Of a stretch of 57,462 nt of DNA, positions 37,102-45,905 are shown piece by piece. The notes under the pieces are model-generated. The model saw nothing but the letters and a program-made list of their open reading frames with translations. It did no database searches and had not been told where the DNA came from. This DNA comes from QYQD01 sp040755415 (GTDB lineage: Bacteria; Desulfobacterota; QYQD01). The stretch is from assembly GCA_040755415.1 (NCBI GenBank), contig JBFMAZ010000061.1, positions 1 to 57,462 of the forward strand, read 5' to 3'. Both the position numbers and the translations under genes were made by a program. How positions within the stretch are numbered: the first letter of the stretch is position 1; every line of letters begins with the position of its first letter.

Positions 37102-39675
37102 TTGACCGGAGATATTTACAGTCAGATCAAATCCTCGGGATACTTACCACCACTTCCTCAGGTTGTGGCCGAACTCATGCAGGCCACCCTGAGTGATAAG
37201 ACTTCTATAAGCGATATAGCCAAAATAATCCAGAAAGATCCCTCCCTTACCGGTTATGTGCTAAAGGTCGTAAATTCTCCCTTCTATGGTCTGAGCAGGA
37301 AGGTTACCACACCTTCTCAGGCCATCGTGATCCTGGGGCTCAGGGCTATTCAGAATATCAGCCTGACCGCTTCTGTTTTCCAGACATTTCATGGGGTGAA
37401 AACAAAAGGCGCCTTTAGTGTCGAACGGTTCTGGTGGCATTCCCTGGCCTGTGCCCTGACCAACAAGCATCTATCCGAAGAGATCGGTTATGACAACAGC
37501 GAAGAGGCCTTTGTGGCCGGACTGCTGCATGATATCGGCAAGCTGGTTTTCTATATGAACTTTAGCAGTGATTATGGAATAGTAGTCAAGAAACATCAAG
37601 AAGGAGCGGACCTGATTGTAACGGAAAAGAGCTTTTTTGGAACCGATCATGCGGACTTGGGCGGATGGCTTCTGGATTCGTGGAATCTCCAGCCATTCCT
37701 GGCGGATGCGGTCCGTTATCACCATCAGCCTTCTAAGAGGATAGTAACCGCATTGCCCTTAGTCAAGATAACTTATCTGGCCAATATGTTATCTCATGCC
37801 ATATTTGAGGCTGCTACTGGGGCTAGGCTTGGGGAAGAAGCAGAACTAGTGAGTAAATTACTGGGGGTTCCCCTAGGTTATATAGATAAATTAAGCGAAA
37901 AACTGGCCAAAGATATTGGAGAGCTTGCCGAGTGTATGGGTATCACGGTTGAGGCTCCCAGTCTTTTGCCCTCTCCGGCTATTAGTTACGGGCAGTTGGA
38001 TGATCTTTCAGAGAAGAAACAGAAAGAGATATATGCGACCATTAAGGATGTCTCACTTCTATTGGGGATGTTAAGAGCGCTCCTCGAGGCCAAGGATCGG
38101 GAAGAGGCTATTGATATAATCTTTGAGGCCCTTTCTATCCTGTTTTCCTTTGAATCAGCCCTTCTCATGTTGGTGGATAATAATGGACACAAGTTGGCCG
38201 GCAAAAGGGCCTTCGGCACCAAACAGGACGACCTGGCTGAAAGGATAACCATTCAACTGGATAAAGATGGCAGTATCTGGCAGGAGGCTTTGACCTCAAA
38301 ATGCATAGCCCACTCCAAGGAATTTTTCCGCAACCATTCATACACGATAATAGACGAACAGATCGGGAATCTCCTCAAGGCTAAAGATTTTATTGTTGTT
38401 CCGCTGGTACGCGCGGGAGAAATCTTCGGCGTGTTGGCTCTATGTGCGGGAAAATCATGGGATAAATCACAAGAGAGCTTACTGCAGGTGTTGTCCGTTC
38501 ACGTGGCCAGTGCCTTAAAAACTCATAATCTCCGAGAGCGGTTATTTGAAGCCGACCACCTTAATAAAACTATAGTCTACCACGCTCCGATTGGCCTTAT
38601 TTCCTTGGATAAGGACGGGAGGATTACGCGCTTTAACCCGATGGCTAAAAAAGTCTTTGAGATCCCGACCGCCAAGAGCATGACCGGTCTTAATATCTGC
38701 GATGTTTTCGATGTGCAGGCAGATATTCTTAAAGAAAGGTTTGCGTTGCTCCTTTCCGGGCGTTATCAGGAGATACCGCCCTTTGAATATCGTGCTCCAT
38801 CCGGCAAAACCTACTGGTTATGCGGCAAGGGGATGCCTATAGAAGATCGGGACCGCCCTAGGGGTTTTCTGATCTTAATGGAAGATGTGACCGACCGCAT
38901 CCGGGCCGAAGAGACTATGCAGAATTATGCAGCTTCCTTGGAGGAGCGGGTAAAAACAAAGAGCCGGGCCCTGGAGGAAAGTCAGGCCCAGCTCTTGCGT
39001 GCCGAGCGGCTTGCGGCTACCGGACGCCTCGCCCGCAGAGTGGCCCATGAAGTAAATAATCCGCTGGGTATAATACGCAATTATTTACAAATTATGAGCC
39101 TCAAGATGCCGGAAGACGATCCGAAGAAGGAATCAGTACGTATTATAGATGAAGAAATAAGTCGGATCGCTTCTATAATTCAGCAGTTAGTAGATTTTTC
39201 CCGGGCGGAGATGGTTAACCTCCAGCGGCTAGATATCAATAATCTTCTTCAGGACCTGGGCAAGATTATGCGGGAGGCTTACCAAGAGCAGGGCATTACT
39301 ATGATTTTAGATTTGTCAGAGAGTCCGGCTTATGCTAATGTAGATACTGATAAGATCAAGCAGGTCTTTATCAACCTGATCAAGAATGCAGTGGAGGCCA
39401 TGCCGGACGGCGGCGAGCTTAGATTGGCAACGCGCCTGCGGGAAAAAGACGGAAAGAATATAGTGGCCGTTGAGGTGACTGATACAGGAGTAGGTATCCC
39501 TGAGGATGTCAAAAAACATATATTTGAACCATTTTACAGCAGTAAAGAATTATCTAATTCTGGACTCGGTCTTTCAGTTTCTTATGGTATCATCAAGGCC
39601 TTAGGCGGGGATATTGCAGTGGAGAGCACCCTAGGGAGGGGCACAACCTTTACTGTTTTTCTGCCAGCGGGTTGA
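37102..39675 (+). CDS. HDOD-GAF-PAS histidine kinase
   Basis: An 857-aa protein. The HDOD domain covers residues 1-285 (LPPLPQVVAEL, NSPFYGL, H143-D144 in FVAGLLHDIGK), a GAF domain about 330-480, a PAS domain about 490-600, then HisKA with the H box RRVAHEVNNPLGIIRNYL near 650 and HATPase to the end (NAVEAMPDGG, DTGVGIPEDVKKHIFEPFY). HDOD domains are non-catalytic relatives of HD hydrolases used in signalling. The start codon appears to be TTG at 37102, 13 bp after cheZ. It is followed by the hybrid kinase below. Confidence 0.9.
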   Translation: MTGDIYSQIKSSGYLPPLPQVVAELMQATLSDKTSISDIAKIIQKDPSLTGYVLKVVNSPFYGLSRKVTTPSQAIVILGLRAIQNISLTASVFQTFHGVKTKGAFSVERFWWHSLACALTNKHLSEEIGYDNSEEAFVAGLLHDIGKLVFYMNFSSDYGIVVKKHQEGADLIVTEKSFFGTDHADLGGWLLDSWNLQPFLADAVRYHHQPSKRIVTALPLVKITYLANMLSHAIFEAATGARLGEEAELVSKLLGVPLGYIDKLSEKLAKDIGELAECMGITVEAPSLLPSPAISYGQLDDLSEKKQKEIYATIKDVSLLLGMLRALLEAKDREEAIDIIFEALSILFSFESALLMLVDNNGHKLAGKRAFGTKQDDLAERITIQLDKDGSIWQEALTSKCIAHSKEFFRNHSYTIIDEQIGNLLKAKDFIVVPLVRAGEIFGVLALCAGKSWDKSQESLLQVLSVHVASALKTHNLRERLFEADHLNKTIVYHAPIGLISLDKDGRITRFNPMAKKVFEIPTAKSMTGLNICDVFDVQADILKERFALLLSGRYQEIPPFEYRAPSGKTYWLCGKGMPIEDRDRPRGFLILMEDVTDRIRAEETMQNYAASLEERVKTKSRALEESQAQLLRAERLAATGRLARRVAHEVNNPLGIIRNYLQIMSLKMPEDDPKKESVRIIDEEISRIASIIQQLVDFSRAEMVNLQRLDINNLLQDLGKIMREAYQEQGITMILDLSESPAYANVDTDKIKQVFINLIKNAVEAMPDGGELRLATRLREKDGKNIVAVEVTDTGVGIPEDVKKHIFEPFYSSKELSNSGLGLSVSYGIIKALGGDIAVESTLGRGTTFTVFLPAG

Positions 39676-39738
39676 TATATATGGGTTTTGATCGCACCAC
39701 ATACGGGATTATTACTCATGGAGGAGTAGACAGGCCCA

Positions 39739-41580
39739 ATGCATAATATCTTGATTATTGATGACGAAAAAAGGATGCGTGACAGCCTCAAGGTACTTCT
39801 TTCGGGTGAAGGTTATGAGGTTGAAACCGCCGATAGTTGTCAGAGCGGCATAGAGTGTCTAAAGAAAGGCCTTTATGCCTTGGTGGTTACGGATTTGGTT
39901 ACTCCCCGATTGACCGGCTTTGAGGTGATGGACTATGTGGCCGAACATTGTCCGGAAACCTTGGTTATTGCCATGACCGGTTACGCTTCTCTGGACTCGG
40001 CTGTAGAGGCTATGCGCAGAGGTGCCTATGACTATATAGTTAAACCTTTCAATTTTGACGTCATGAAGTTGACGGTGAAGCGGGCCATAGACCGGGTCAA
40101 CCTTTCCCAGCGGGTCAGGAAAACCGAAGAAAAATATAAATTGCTCGTAGAAGAAATAAATGATGGCTACTTTGTCTTACAGGATAAGAAGTTGGTCTAT
40201 GCAAACAAGACCTTTGCCAGCATGCTGGGTTATAAACCAGAGGATATAATAGGGCGCGATTTTACCCGTCTGCTGGGGTTAGAGGCTTATCCTAAGTTTG
40301 AGCAGTTGCTGTTAACTAATACTGAGGCATCTGCTCAAGAGGAATTTTATTTAAAAAGTAAGGAAGGGGTAGATGTCCCTGTAGAGATTCGGGTGACGCG
40401 GACTTATACGGATGACCAGCCTTCCCTGGTAGGACTATGCCGGGACATACGAGAAAGAAAGGCGTTATGGGATAAGATAATACGGTCGGAGAAGCTGGCC
40501 TCACTAGGGGGACTTATCGCCGGGATTGCCCATGAATTGAATAACAAGCTTACCCCGGTTCTGGCCTATGCTGAGCTGATGGGGGATTCTGCGCTGGATC
40601 CTCAGAACCGCCGCCGGATTGAGATTATCGCTAATTCGGCCATAGGAGCTAAAAAGATCGTAGAGTCGCTTCTCCTCTTCGCCCGTCAGGAAAAACCGCA
40701 GAGGAAGCGTATTGACATCAATGAAGTCATCCATAACGCCCTCAACTTGTTACAATATCAGTTTAAGAATGAAAGGATTGCCCTGAGACTGGATCTTAAA
40801 CCTGATCTGCCGGATATCTTCGCCGATTTTCATCAGATGGAGCAGGTTTTTCTGAATATAATCAAAAATGCCTTTCAGGCCATGGATGGGACAGGCGGAC
40901 AATTAACCATTTGTTCGCTGAGTGATGAGAAGGATATTACGGTAGAAATTTCAGACACAGGTATTGGCATCCCCCTGGAAATCCTGCCGATTATTTTTGA
41001 TCCGTTTTTTACCACCAAGGCTGAAGGTAAGGGAACAGGTCTAGGATTAAGTCTTTGTCATGGCATCGTGCAGGAACATGGAGGCGAAATATCAGTAACC
41101 AGCGAGCCAGGCAAGACGACCTTTCAAGTTAAATTACCCTTAAATAGGCCCGAGGTTAACCACGGTCAAGATAGATATTCACTTAACGATAGTACGGGAA
41201 AAGAATCTCGTAAGACCATCCTGGTTATCGATGACGAGGAAAGCATTGCCCTTCTCTTGAGTGAACTGCTGGAAGGTAAATATGAGGTTGCGAGGGTGTC
41301 GAATGGTCACGAGGCATTGAAGGTGATGGCGGACAAGGAATTCGATTTAATTATATCGGATATTAAGATGCCCGGGATGGACGGCATGGAATTTTTTAAA
41401 TGGATTGAGACGAACAAGCCGTTGTATAAAAGGAAAATAGTCTTTACCACAGGGGTTACATTTGACGCTGAGGTTCACGCCTTTCTGGAGGGCACAAAAA
41501 ATCCCTATCTGACTAAACCCTTCAAGATTGCCCGGCTTATGGAGGTCGTAGAGGCGGCATTGGCCAGAGGTGAAGAATGA
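39739..41580 (+). CDS. REC-PAS-histidine kinase-REC hybrid sensor
   Basis: A 613-aa protein. N-terminal REC (ILIIDDEKRMR, D52 in VVTDLVTP), a PAS domain around 130-240 (DGYFVLQDKKLVYANKTFA), HisKA with GIAHELNNKLTPVLAYAEL, HATPase (NAFQAMDGTGG, DTGIGIPLEILPIIFDPFF, GTGLGLSL) and a C-terminal REC (ILVIDDEESI, SDIKMPGMDG). Two receiver domains flank the kinase, so it can relay phosphate in both directions. Ribosome-binding GGAGGAG is slightly distant. Its stop is 2 bp from the convergent motB gene. Confidence 0.9.
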   Translation: MHNILIIDDEKRMRDSLKVLLSGEGYEVETADSCQSGIECLKKGLYALVVTDLVTPRLTGFEVMDYVAEHCPETLVIAMTGYASLDSAVEAMRRGAYDYIVKPFNFDVMKLTVKRAIDRVNLSQRVRKTEEKYKLLVEEINDGYFVLQDKKLVYANKTFASMLGYKPEDIIGRDFTRLLGLEAYPKFEQLLLTNTEASAQEEFYLKSKEGVDVPVEIRVTRTYTDDQPSLVGLCRDIRERKALWDKIIRSEKLASLGGLIAGIAHELNNKLTPVLAYAELMGDSALDPQNRRRIEIIANSAIGAKKIVESLLLFARQEKPQRKRIDINEVIHNALNLLQYQFKNERIALRLDLKPDLPDIFADFHQMEQVFLNIIKNAFQAMDGTGGQLTICSLSDEKDITVEISDTGIGIPLEILPIIFDPFFTTKAEGKGTGLGLSLCHGIVQEHGGEISVTSEPGKTTFQVKLPLNRPEVNHGQDRYSLNDSTGKESRKTILVIDDEESIALLLSELLEGKYEVARVSNGHEALKVMADKEFDLIISDIKMPGMDGMEFFKWIETNKPLYKRKIVFTTGVTFDAEVHAFLEGTKNPYLTKPFKIARLMEVVEAALARGEE

Positions 41581-41582
41581 AC

Positions 41583-42344
41583 TTATTGCGGTTCCTCCTC
41601 TTGGCCCGTTTTAGAACGTAGTATCACTATATCCACCCGTCTATTTTTAGACCGTCCGTCCTCGTTATCATTTAAGGCTATGGGGCGATATTCGCCGTAG
41701 CCGGCCGCTGAGAGTTTCCTGGGATCAAATGGATAACGGGTCAAGAAATGGCGGATAATCGATGTGGCGCGGGCAGTTGACAATTCCCAGTTCGAAGGGA
41801 ATTGGGGCGTATTGATTGGTATGTTGTCCGTGTGTCCTTCGATACGAATCTGGTTGGGTGTCTTTAAAAGGATTTGGGCTATCTCATCAAGAATCGGTTT
41901 TACATCCTCGCGTATAGCGGCCTGGCCTATGTCAAAAAATACCTTGTCAGCGATGCTGATAACCATGCCCCGTTCGTTGAGGGAAATGCCGACGGACTGT
42001 TCTGATCCATCCCCTTTGGCCTCGAGGGATTTTTTAATCTCTTCAGCCGTCTCCTTCATGGCTGCCTCTTCGTAGCCGGCACCCTTATCGCTCACGAAAC
42101 TGGGCTGAGCGGGGACGTTCGCTCCGGGCATTATACTCCGGCCCCCTCCGCTTATCTCCGACAGGGGGATAGTACCGAAGGCCCGCTGGATGGAGTCTAC
42201 GACATAGCCCATCTTTGTCCCGTCCACGCGGGACGAGGCATACATGGTGACAAAAAAGGCAAATAAAAGCGTGATGAAGTCGGCGTATGATACCAGCCAT
42301 CGTTCATGGTTGGCGTGTTCTTCGTGTTTTTTCTTTTTGCCCAT
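41583..42344 (-). CDS. motB: Flagellar stator protein MotB
   Basis: A 253-aa protein with one N-terminal membrane helix. D22 in SYADFITLLFAFFVT is the essential proton-coupling aspartate of MotB. The C-terminal OmpA/MotB peptidoglycan-binding domain has IRIEGHTDNIPINT and SAAGYGEYRPI plus NRRVDIVI. It anchors the stator to the cell wall. It is preceded by motA with an 8-bp gap on the same strand. Confidence 0.92.
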   Translation of the reverse strand: MGKKKKHEEHANHERWLVSYADFITLLFAFFVTMYASSRVDGTKMGYVVDSIQRAFGTIPLSEISGGGRSIMPGANVPAQPSFVSDKGAGYEEAAMKETAEEIKKSLEAKGDGSEQSVGISLNERGMVISIADKVFFDIGQAAIREDVKPILDEIAQILLKTPNQIRIEGHTDNIPINTPQFPSNWELSTARATSIIRHFLTRYPFDPRKLSAAGYGEYRPIALNDNEDGRSKNRRVDIVILRSKTGQEEEPQ

Positions 42345-42352
42345 AGTCTTAT

Positions 42353-43141
42353 CTATCCTTTCTCACGTACGGCTTGGGGCAGCGGCTTTTCTTTAGCAGC
42401 CTCAGACAGGAAGGATTTAAGCCTTTCTTCAATAATGCGTGGATTCTCACCGATGGAGACGGCCACCACCCCTTCCAGCATCATTTCCTTGGTAATTATA
42501 CCGTCCCGGTTTCTTAGTTTTAATTTATTGCCGATGGGAAGAAAAATCAGATTGGCCGAACCCACCCCATAGACAGTAGCCACGAAGGCACAGGCAATAC
42601 CAGACCCCAGCTTGCTCGGGTCAGAGAGGTTCTCCATGACATGAATCAGCCCCAAGACCGCCCCTAAGATACCAATGGTTGGTGCATACCCGCCGGCTGA
42701 TTCAAATATCTTGCCGGCTATAGCGCCATATTCTTCTGTATATTCTAATTCCGTTTCCATGGTCTCGCGAATAGACTTTGGCTCGATACCGTCAATAGCC
42801 AGCATGAGGGCCTTTTTTAGGAAAGGGTGCTCTATATCCTGGGCGTCTTTTTCCAGGGATAGGATCCCTTCTTTGCGGGCCTTATTCGCAAAACTGGTTA
42901 TCTGGGCGATAATTTGATAAGGCTCCTCTTTCGGTTCGCTCAGGACGGTGCCGATACTTTTTATAGCGCCGATGATATCCTTAAGAGGGAAGCTGACAAA
43001 TACAGCCCCAAATGTCCCCCCAAAAACAATGGCGGCCGCAGTGAACTGTGTGATGCTGTGCAGGGAACCGCCTTCCAGTATCTGCCCGCCGACTACGGCG
43101 CCTACGCCTAAGATTAAACCGACAATGGTTGCTATATCCAT
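42353..43141 (-). CDS. motA: Flagellar stator protein MotA
   Basis: A 262-aa membrane protein of the MotA/TolQ/ExbB proton-channel family. MDIATIVGLILGVGAVVGGQ at the start is a membrane segment; IVFGGTFGAVFVSFP, GGYAPTIGILGAVLGLIHVM and IACAFVATVYGVGSANL are the conserved helices lining the channel. The sequence is PomA/MotA-like in length and architecture. Together with motB it gives torque to the flagellar rotor. Convergent with the kinase operon. Confidence 0.9.
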   Translation of the reverse strand: MDIATIVGLILGVGAVVGGQILEGGSLHSITQFTAAAIVFGGTFGAVFVSFPLKDIIGAIKSIGTVLSEPKEEPYQIIAQITSFANKARKEGILSLEKDAQDIEHPFLKKALMLAIDGIEPKSIRETMETELEYTEEYGAIAGKIFESAGGYAPTIGILGAVLGLIHVMENLSDPSKLGSGIACAFVATVYGVGSANLIFLPIGNKLKLRNRDGIITKEMMLEGVVAVSIGENPRIIEERLKSFLSEAAKEKPLPQAVREKG

Positions 43142-43171
43142 GTATTCTAATGACCGTTATTGTGTAAATTA

Positions 43172-43327
43172 GTTCCCATCCGGAAACCTGTATATCCCCT
43201 CCCCCTTTGACGGGGGAGGGCTAGGGTGGGGGTGAAAAAGATTGTGTAATTTCAGACTGTTCACCCTCCCCCTAACCCCCTCCCGTCGAGGGAGGAGGAG
43301 TTTTTGGGGGGCTTTTCGGATGGAAGC
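43172..43327. repeat. Family B inverted-repeat element, second copy
   Basis: GTTCCCATCCGGAAAC at 43172-43187 and the inverse of GCTTCCATCCGAAAAG at 43312-43327 bound 156 bp. The interior has two GC palindromes (CCCTCCCCCTTTGACGGGGGAGGG and CCCCCTCCCGTCGAGGGAGGAGG). It occupies most of the space between motA and the divergent HDOD gene. A further 180 bp up to the HDOD gene is plain sequence without visible signals apart from AGGAGG. Confidence 0.65.
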
Positions 43328-43509
43328 TAGTTAGTTATATTTCTGAAATGCCTCCATGTTGTCTCTTGTTATCGGCAGCATTAATCTAAAACTTTAGTCA
43401 TTGAAGTCTGAAGATTTAGTTGAAAGTTGCCGAAAGGTTTTAAAAGGGGTCTAAAGGGAGATGGAACTCATCATTACTAATCGGCAAGGTTTCCAGGGCA
43501 TAGGAGGTG

Positions 43510-44511
43510 ATGATTTTGGACGGCAAGGATGATGTGTGGGAGATAGACCTGGAAGGCGCTACGGAAGAGAGCAATGAACTCGATCCCGCCGTCCTTAAGC
43601 TTATCTCCGAACAGATTGAACAATTACCCCCGTTTCCAATGGTAATTGAGCAGGTCTTGCGCGTGGTCGAGAATCCGCGCTCTTCCCTAGCGGACCTAAC
43701 CAAGGTTATTTTGAATGACCCGTCACTGACTAGCATGATATTGAAGGTTATAAATTCTGCCTACTATGGATTTAACGGCAAAATATCAACGGTTTCGCAT
43801 GCAGTAAGTCTTTTGGGATTAAATGAAGTAAAGAACCTGGCCTTGAGTTTGCCCATCAATGACACCCTCTTTACTAAAAACAGGTCTTTTGGTCTTGGCC
43901 AGGCTGACTTATGGGTGCACTCCGTAGGCGTGGGTATCTGTGGCCGTAAGATAGGAGAGAAGGTGCGCTATCCTGTCCCCGAAGAGGCTTTTGTAGCCGG
44001 TCTGCTGCACGATATTGGAAAAACCCTGTTAAATGATGTATTTCCGGATAGGTTTGACCAGGCGCTGCACAGGGCAGAGGAACAACAACGGCCACTCGTG
44101 GACATTGAACAGGAATTGTTAACTATTTCCCACGCTACAATTGGATCTTGGCTGGCCCAACATTGGAAGTTGCCGGAACCCCTGACCACTGCCATCCAGA
44201 ATCATCATCAGCCTCTTACTACCATACCAGATGGGGATACCGGTATACATCTGGAAGCCATAATTTTTTTGGCTGATTTTTTGGCCAAATTTCTTTCGCT
44301 GGGGTTTAGTGGTGATAGATACCTCCCTCGAATAACACCGGGAATCTTTAAACATCTGGCCGTTACACCGGAAGATGTCATCTCTATTGCCGAGGATGTA
44401 CAGAGGGATATTCAACCCACCTTACGGCCGTTTGGCTTGGAAATCGATTTGAAGCCGATTACTGCTGAAGACAAGACAAAGATGGCCGAGTTTTTTGCGC
44501 CCCTGGATTAG
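43510..44511 (+). CDS. HDOD-domain protein
   Basis: A 333-aa protein, HDOD for nearly its whole length (LPPFPMVIEQVLRVVE, VINSAYYGFNGKISTV, EAFVAGLLHDIGKTLLNDVF). AGGAGG at 43502-43507 is a perfect ribosome-binding site, but its distance to the ATG (43510) is short and a TTG at 43516 is at the usual distance, so the start may be six bases later. It has no catalytic output domain and likely acts as an adaptor. It resembles the HDOD part of the protein at 37102, with which it may share a pathway. Confidence 0.85.
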   Translation: MILDGKDDVWEIDLEGATEESNELDPAVLKLISEQIEQLPPFPMVIEQVLRVVENPRSSLADLTKVILNDPSLTSMILKVINSAYYGFNGKISTVSHAVSLLGLNEVKNLALSLPINDTLFTKNRSFGLGQADLWVHSVGVGICGRKIGEKVRYPVPEEAFVAGLLHDIGKTLLNDVFPDRFDQALHRAEEQQRPLVDIEQELLTISHATIGSWLAQHWKLPEPLTTAIQNHHQPLTTIPDGDTGIHLEAIIFLADFLAKFLSLGFSGDRYLPRITPGIFKHLAVTPEDVISIAEDVQRDIQPTLRPFGLEIDLKPITAEDKTKMAEFFAPLD

Positions 44512-44575
44512 CCCGCCCTTCAATCCTTTTTCCTTGCTTTTTCGCCTAGGTCTAAGTAAATTTTGATAAACTCGT

Positions 44576-44700
44576 AAAAAAGCCTTTTCACCGCTGAGTA
44601 CTCGTTGTCCGTTGTCAGTGGTCAGTTGCAACGGACTACGGACCACGGACTACCGACTACTGTATCTCGGCGTTCTCGGCGGCCTCTGCGGTAAGTTTAA
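44576..44700. repeat. Degenerate repeat tract before rsmI
   Basis: Heptamers (GTTGTCC GTTGTCA GTGGTCA GTTGCAA at about 44609-44636, then GGACTAC GGACCAC GGACTAC) are enclosed by loosely inverted CACCGCTGAG (44592-44601) and CCTCTGCGGTAAG (44682-44694). No gene is present. Confidence 0.6.
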
Positions 44701-44728
44701 CTTTTTGCGAATCCGTTGAGGTTGATTT

Positions 44729-45592
44729 TTGAAAGTGGAACCAGCTAATAACAAAGGCGTCCTCTACATAGTTTCCACCCCCATCGGTAATCTGGAGGAT
44801 ATTACTCTACGGGCCCTTAGGATATTAAAGGAAGTGGATATAATCGCTGCCGAAGATACCCGCTGGACGCGCAAGCTCCTTTCCCACTACCGGATTCACG
44901 TCCCTCTTATAAGCTGTCATGAGCACAATCAGGCCGAAAAGAGTGAGGAGTTGTTAGAGAAGCTGCGTTCGGGTATTAAAGCAGCTCTGGTTACGGATGC
45001 GGGGACTCCTGGAATTTCGGATCCGGGTTATTATATCGTCCGTGGGGCTATAGAAAATGGAGTCAGGGTTGTCCCTGTCCCCGGAGTTTCGGCGGTTATT
45101 GCCGCCTTGAGTGTCTCGGGGCTGCCTGCAGATTCTTTCTCCTTCCTGGGTTTTTTGCCGCGGCAATCGTCCAGGCGTAAAGCTATCCTACAGAAACTTC
45201 GTTACGAGAAAAGGACCTTTGTCATTTATGAGGCGCCTAAGCGGCTACTGGTTACTCTACGGGATGTTTTAGATGAGGCAGGAGACCGGAAAATGCTCCT
45301 GGCGAGGGAATTGACCAAGAAGTTCGAAGAACTGAAATGGGGTATGCTGAGCGAAGTCCTGGCTGACCTGGAGGGAAAGGATATTCGGGGTGAGATCACA
45401 CTGGTATTTGAGGGCTCAAGGGAGCAGGGAGTGTTTGATGAGGATACCATACTTAATACTATCAGATGGTATCAGGAGAATACGGACTTAAAACTGAGCG
45501 GTATTGTCCGTAAGGTGGCTGAGGAGTTAGGTGTTTCCAAGACAGAGGTATATCGGCTGGGGTTAAAACTTAGGAAAGCTCATAGCTCATAG
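44729..45592 (+). CDS. rsmI: 16S rRNA (cytidine1402-2'-O)-methyltransferase RsmI
   Basis: A 287-aa protein of the tetrapyrrole methylase fold. GVLYIVSTPIGNLEDITLRA is the RsmI N-terminal signature, followed by AAEDTRWTRKLL, VTDAGTPGISDPGY and FLPRQSSRRK. It 2'-O-methylates C1402 of 16S rRNA in the decoding centre with SAM. Start is a TTG with GAGG about 8 bases upstream (44718-44721). Its 3' end is made of AGCTCAT heptamer repeats, which provide the last codons (KAHSS). Confidence 0.92.
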   Translation: MKVEPANNKGVLYIVSTPIGNLEDITLRALRILKEVDIIAAEDTRWTRKLLSHYRIHVPLISCHEHNQAEKSEELLEKLRSGIKAALVTDAGTPGISDPGYYIVRGAIENGVRVVPVPGVSAVIAALSVSGLPADSFSFLGFLPRQSSRRKAILQKLRYEKRTFVIYEAPKRLLVTLRDVLDEAGDRKMLLARELTKKFEELKWGMLSEVLADLEGKDIRGEITLVFEGSREQGVFDEDTILNTIRWYQENTDLKLSGIVRKVAEELGVSKTEVYRLGLKLRKAHSS

Positions 45593-45620
45593 CTCATGGC
45601 TGATAGCTGATAGCTATAGG
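45577..45620. repeat. AGCTCAT/AGCTGAT heptamer tract
   Basis: Six or more 7-bp units (AGCTCAT three times, then GGCTGAT, AGCTGAT, AGCTATA) cover the end of rsmI and the gap to ptsH, and supply the rsmI stop codon region. Confidence 0.8.
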
Positions 45621-45626
45621 TGAATA

Positions 45627-45905
45627 ATGACTACTCCAAAAATCAGCAAGGTGTGTACTATCAGGAATAAGCTTGGGCTCCATGCCCGGGCGGCGGCCAA
45701 ATTTGTACAGACGGCCTCCCGTTTTAAATGCGATGTCTGGCTGTCCAGAAATGGTGAAGAGACAGATGGTAAAAGTATTCTGGATATATTGACGCTGGCC
45801 TGCCTCAAGGGTACGAAAGTTGAGATTAGAGCCGTGGGCGAGGATGCGCTTGAGGCCGTCAGCGCCCTTGAAAAACTAATAAATGATAGGTTTGGGGAAG
45901 AATAG
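45627..45905 (+). CDS. ptsH: Phosphocarrier protein HPr
   Basis: A 92-aa HPr. NKLGLHARAAAKFVQ contains the phosphorylatable His19 (usual His15) and DGKSILDILTL contains Ser50 (the usual Ser46 regulatory site). HPr shuttles phosphate from Enzyme I to PTS permeases or to regulatory targets. The next gene's GTG start overlaps the stop (TAGTG). No EII permease gene is seen nearby, so the carrier may serve a regulatory PTS, which is an inference. Confidence 0.95.
   Translation: MTTPKISKVCTIRNKLGLHARAAAKFVQTASRFKCDVWLSRNGEETDGKSILDILTLACLKGTKVEIRAVGEDALEAVSALEKLINDRFGEE

Noticed and set aside
43142..43171. Promoter between motA and the HDOD gene
   Set aside because: I find no convincing sigma-70, sigma-54 or sigma-28 match, and the region is filled by a family B element.
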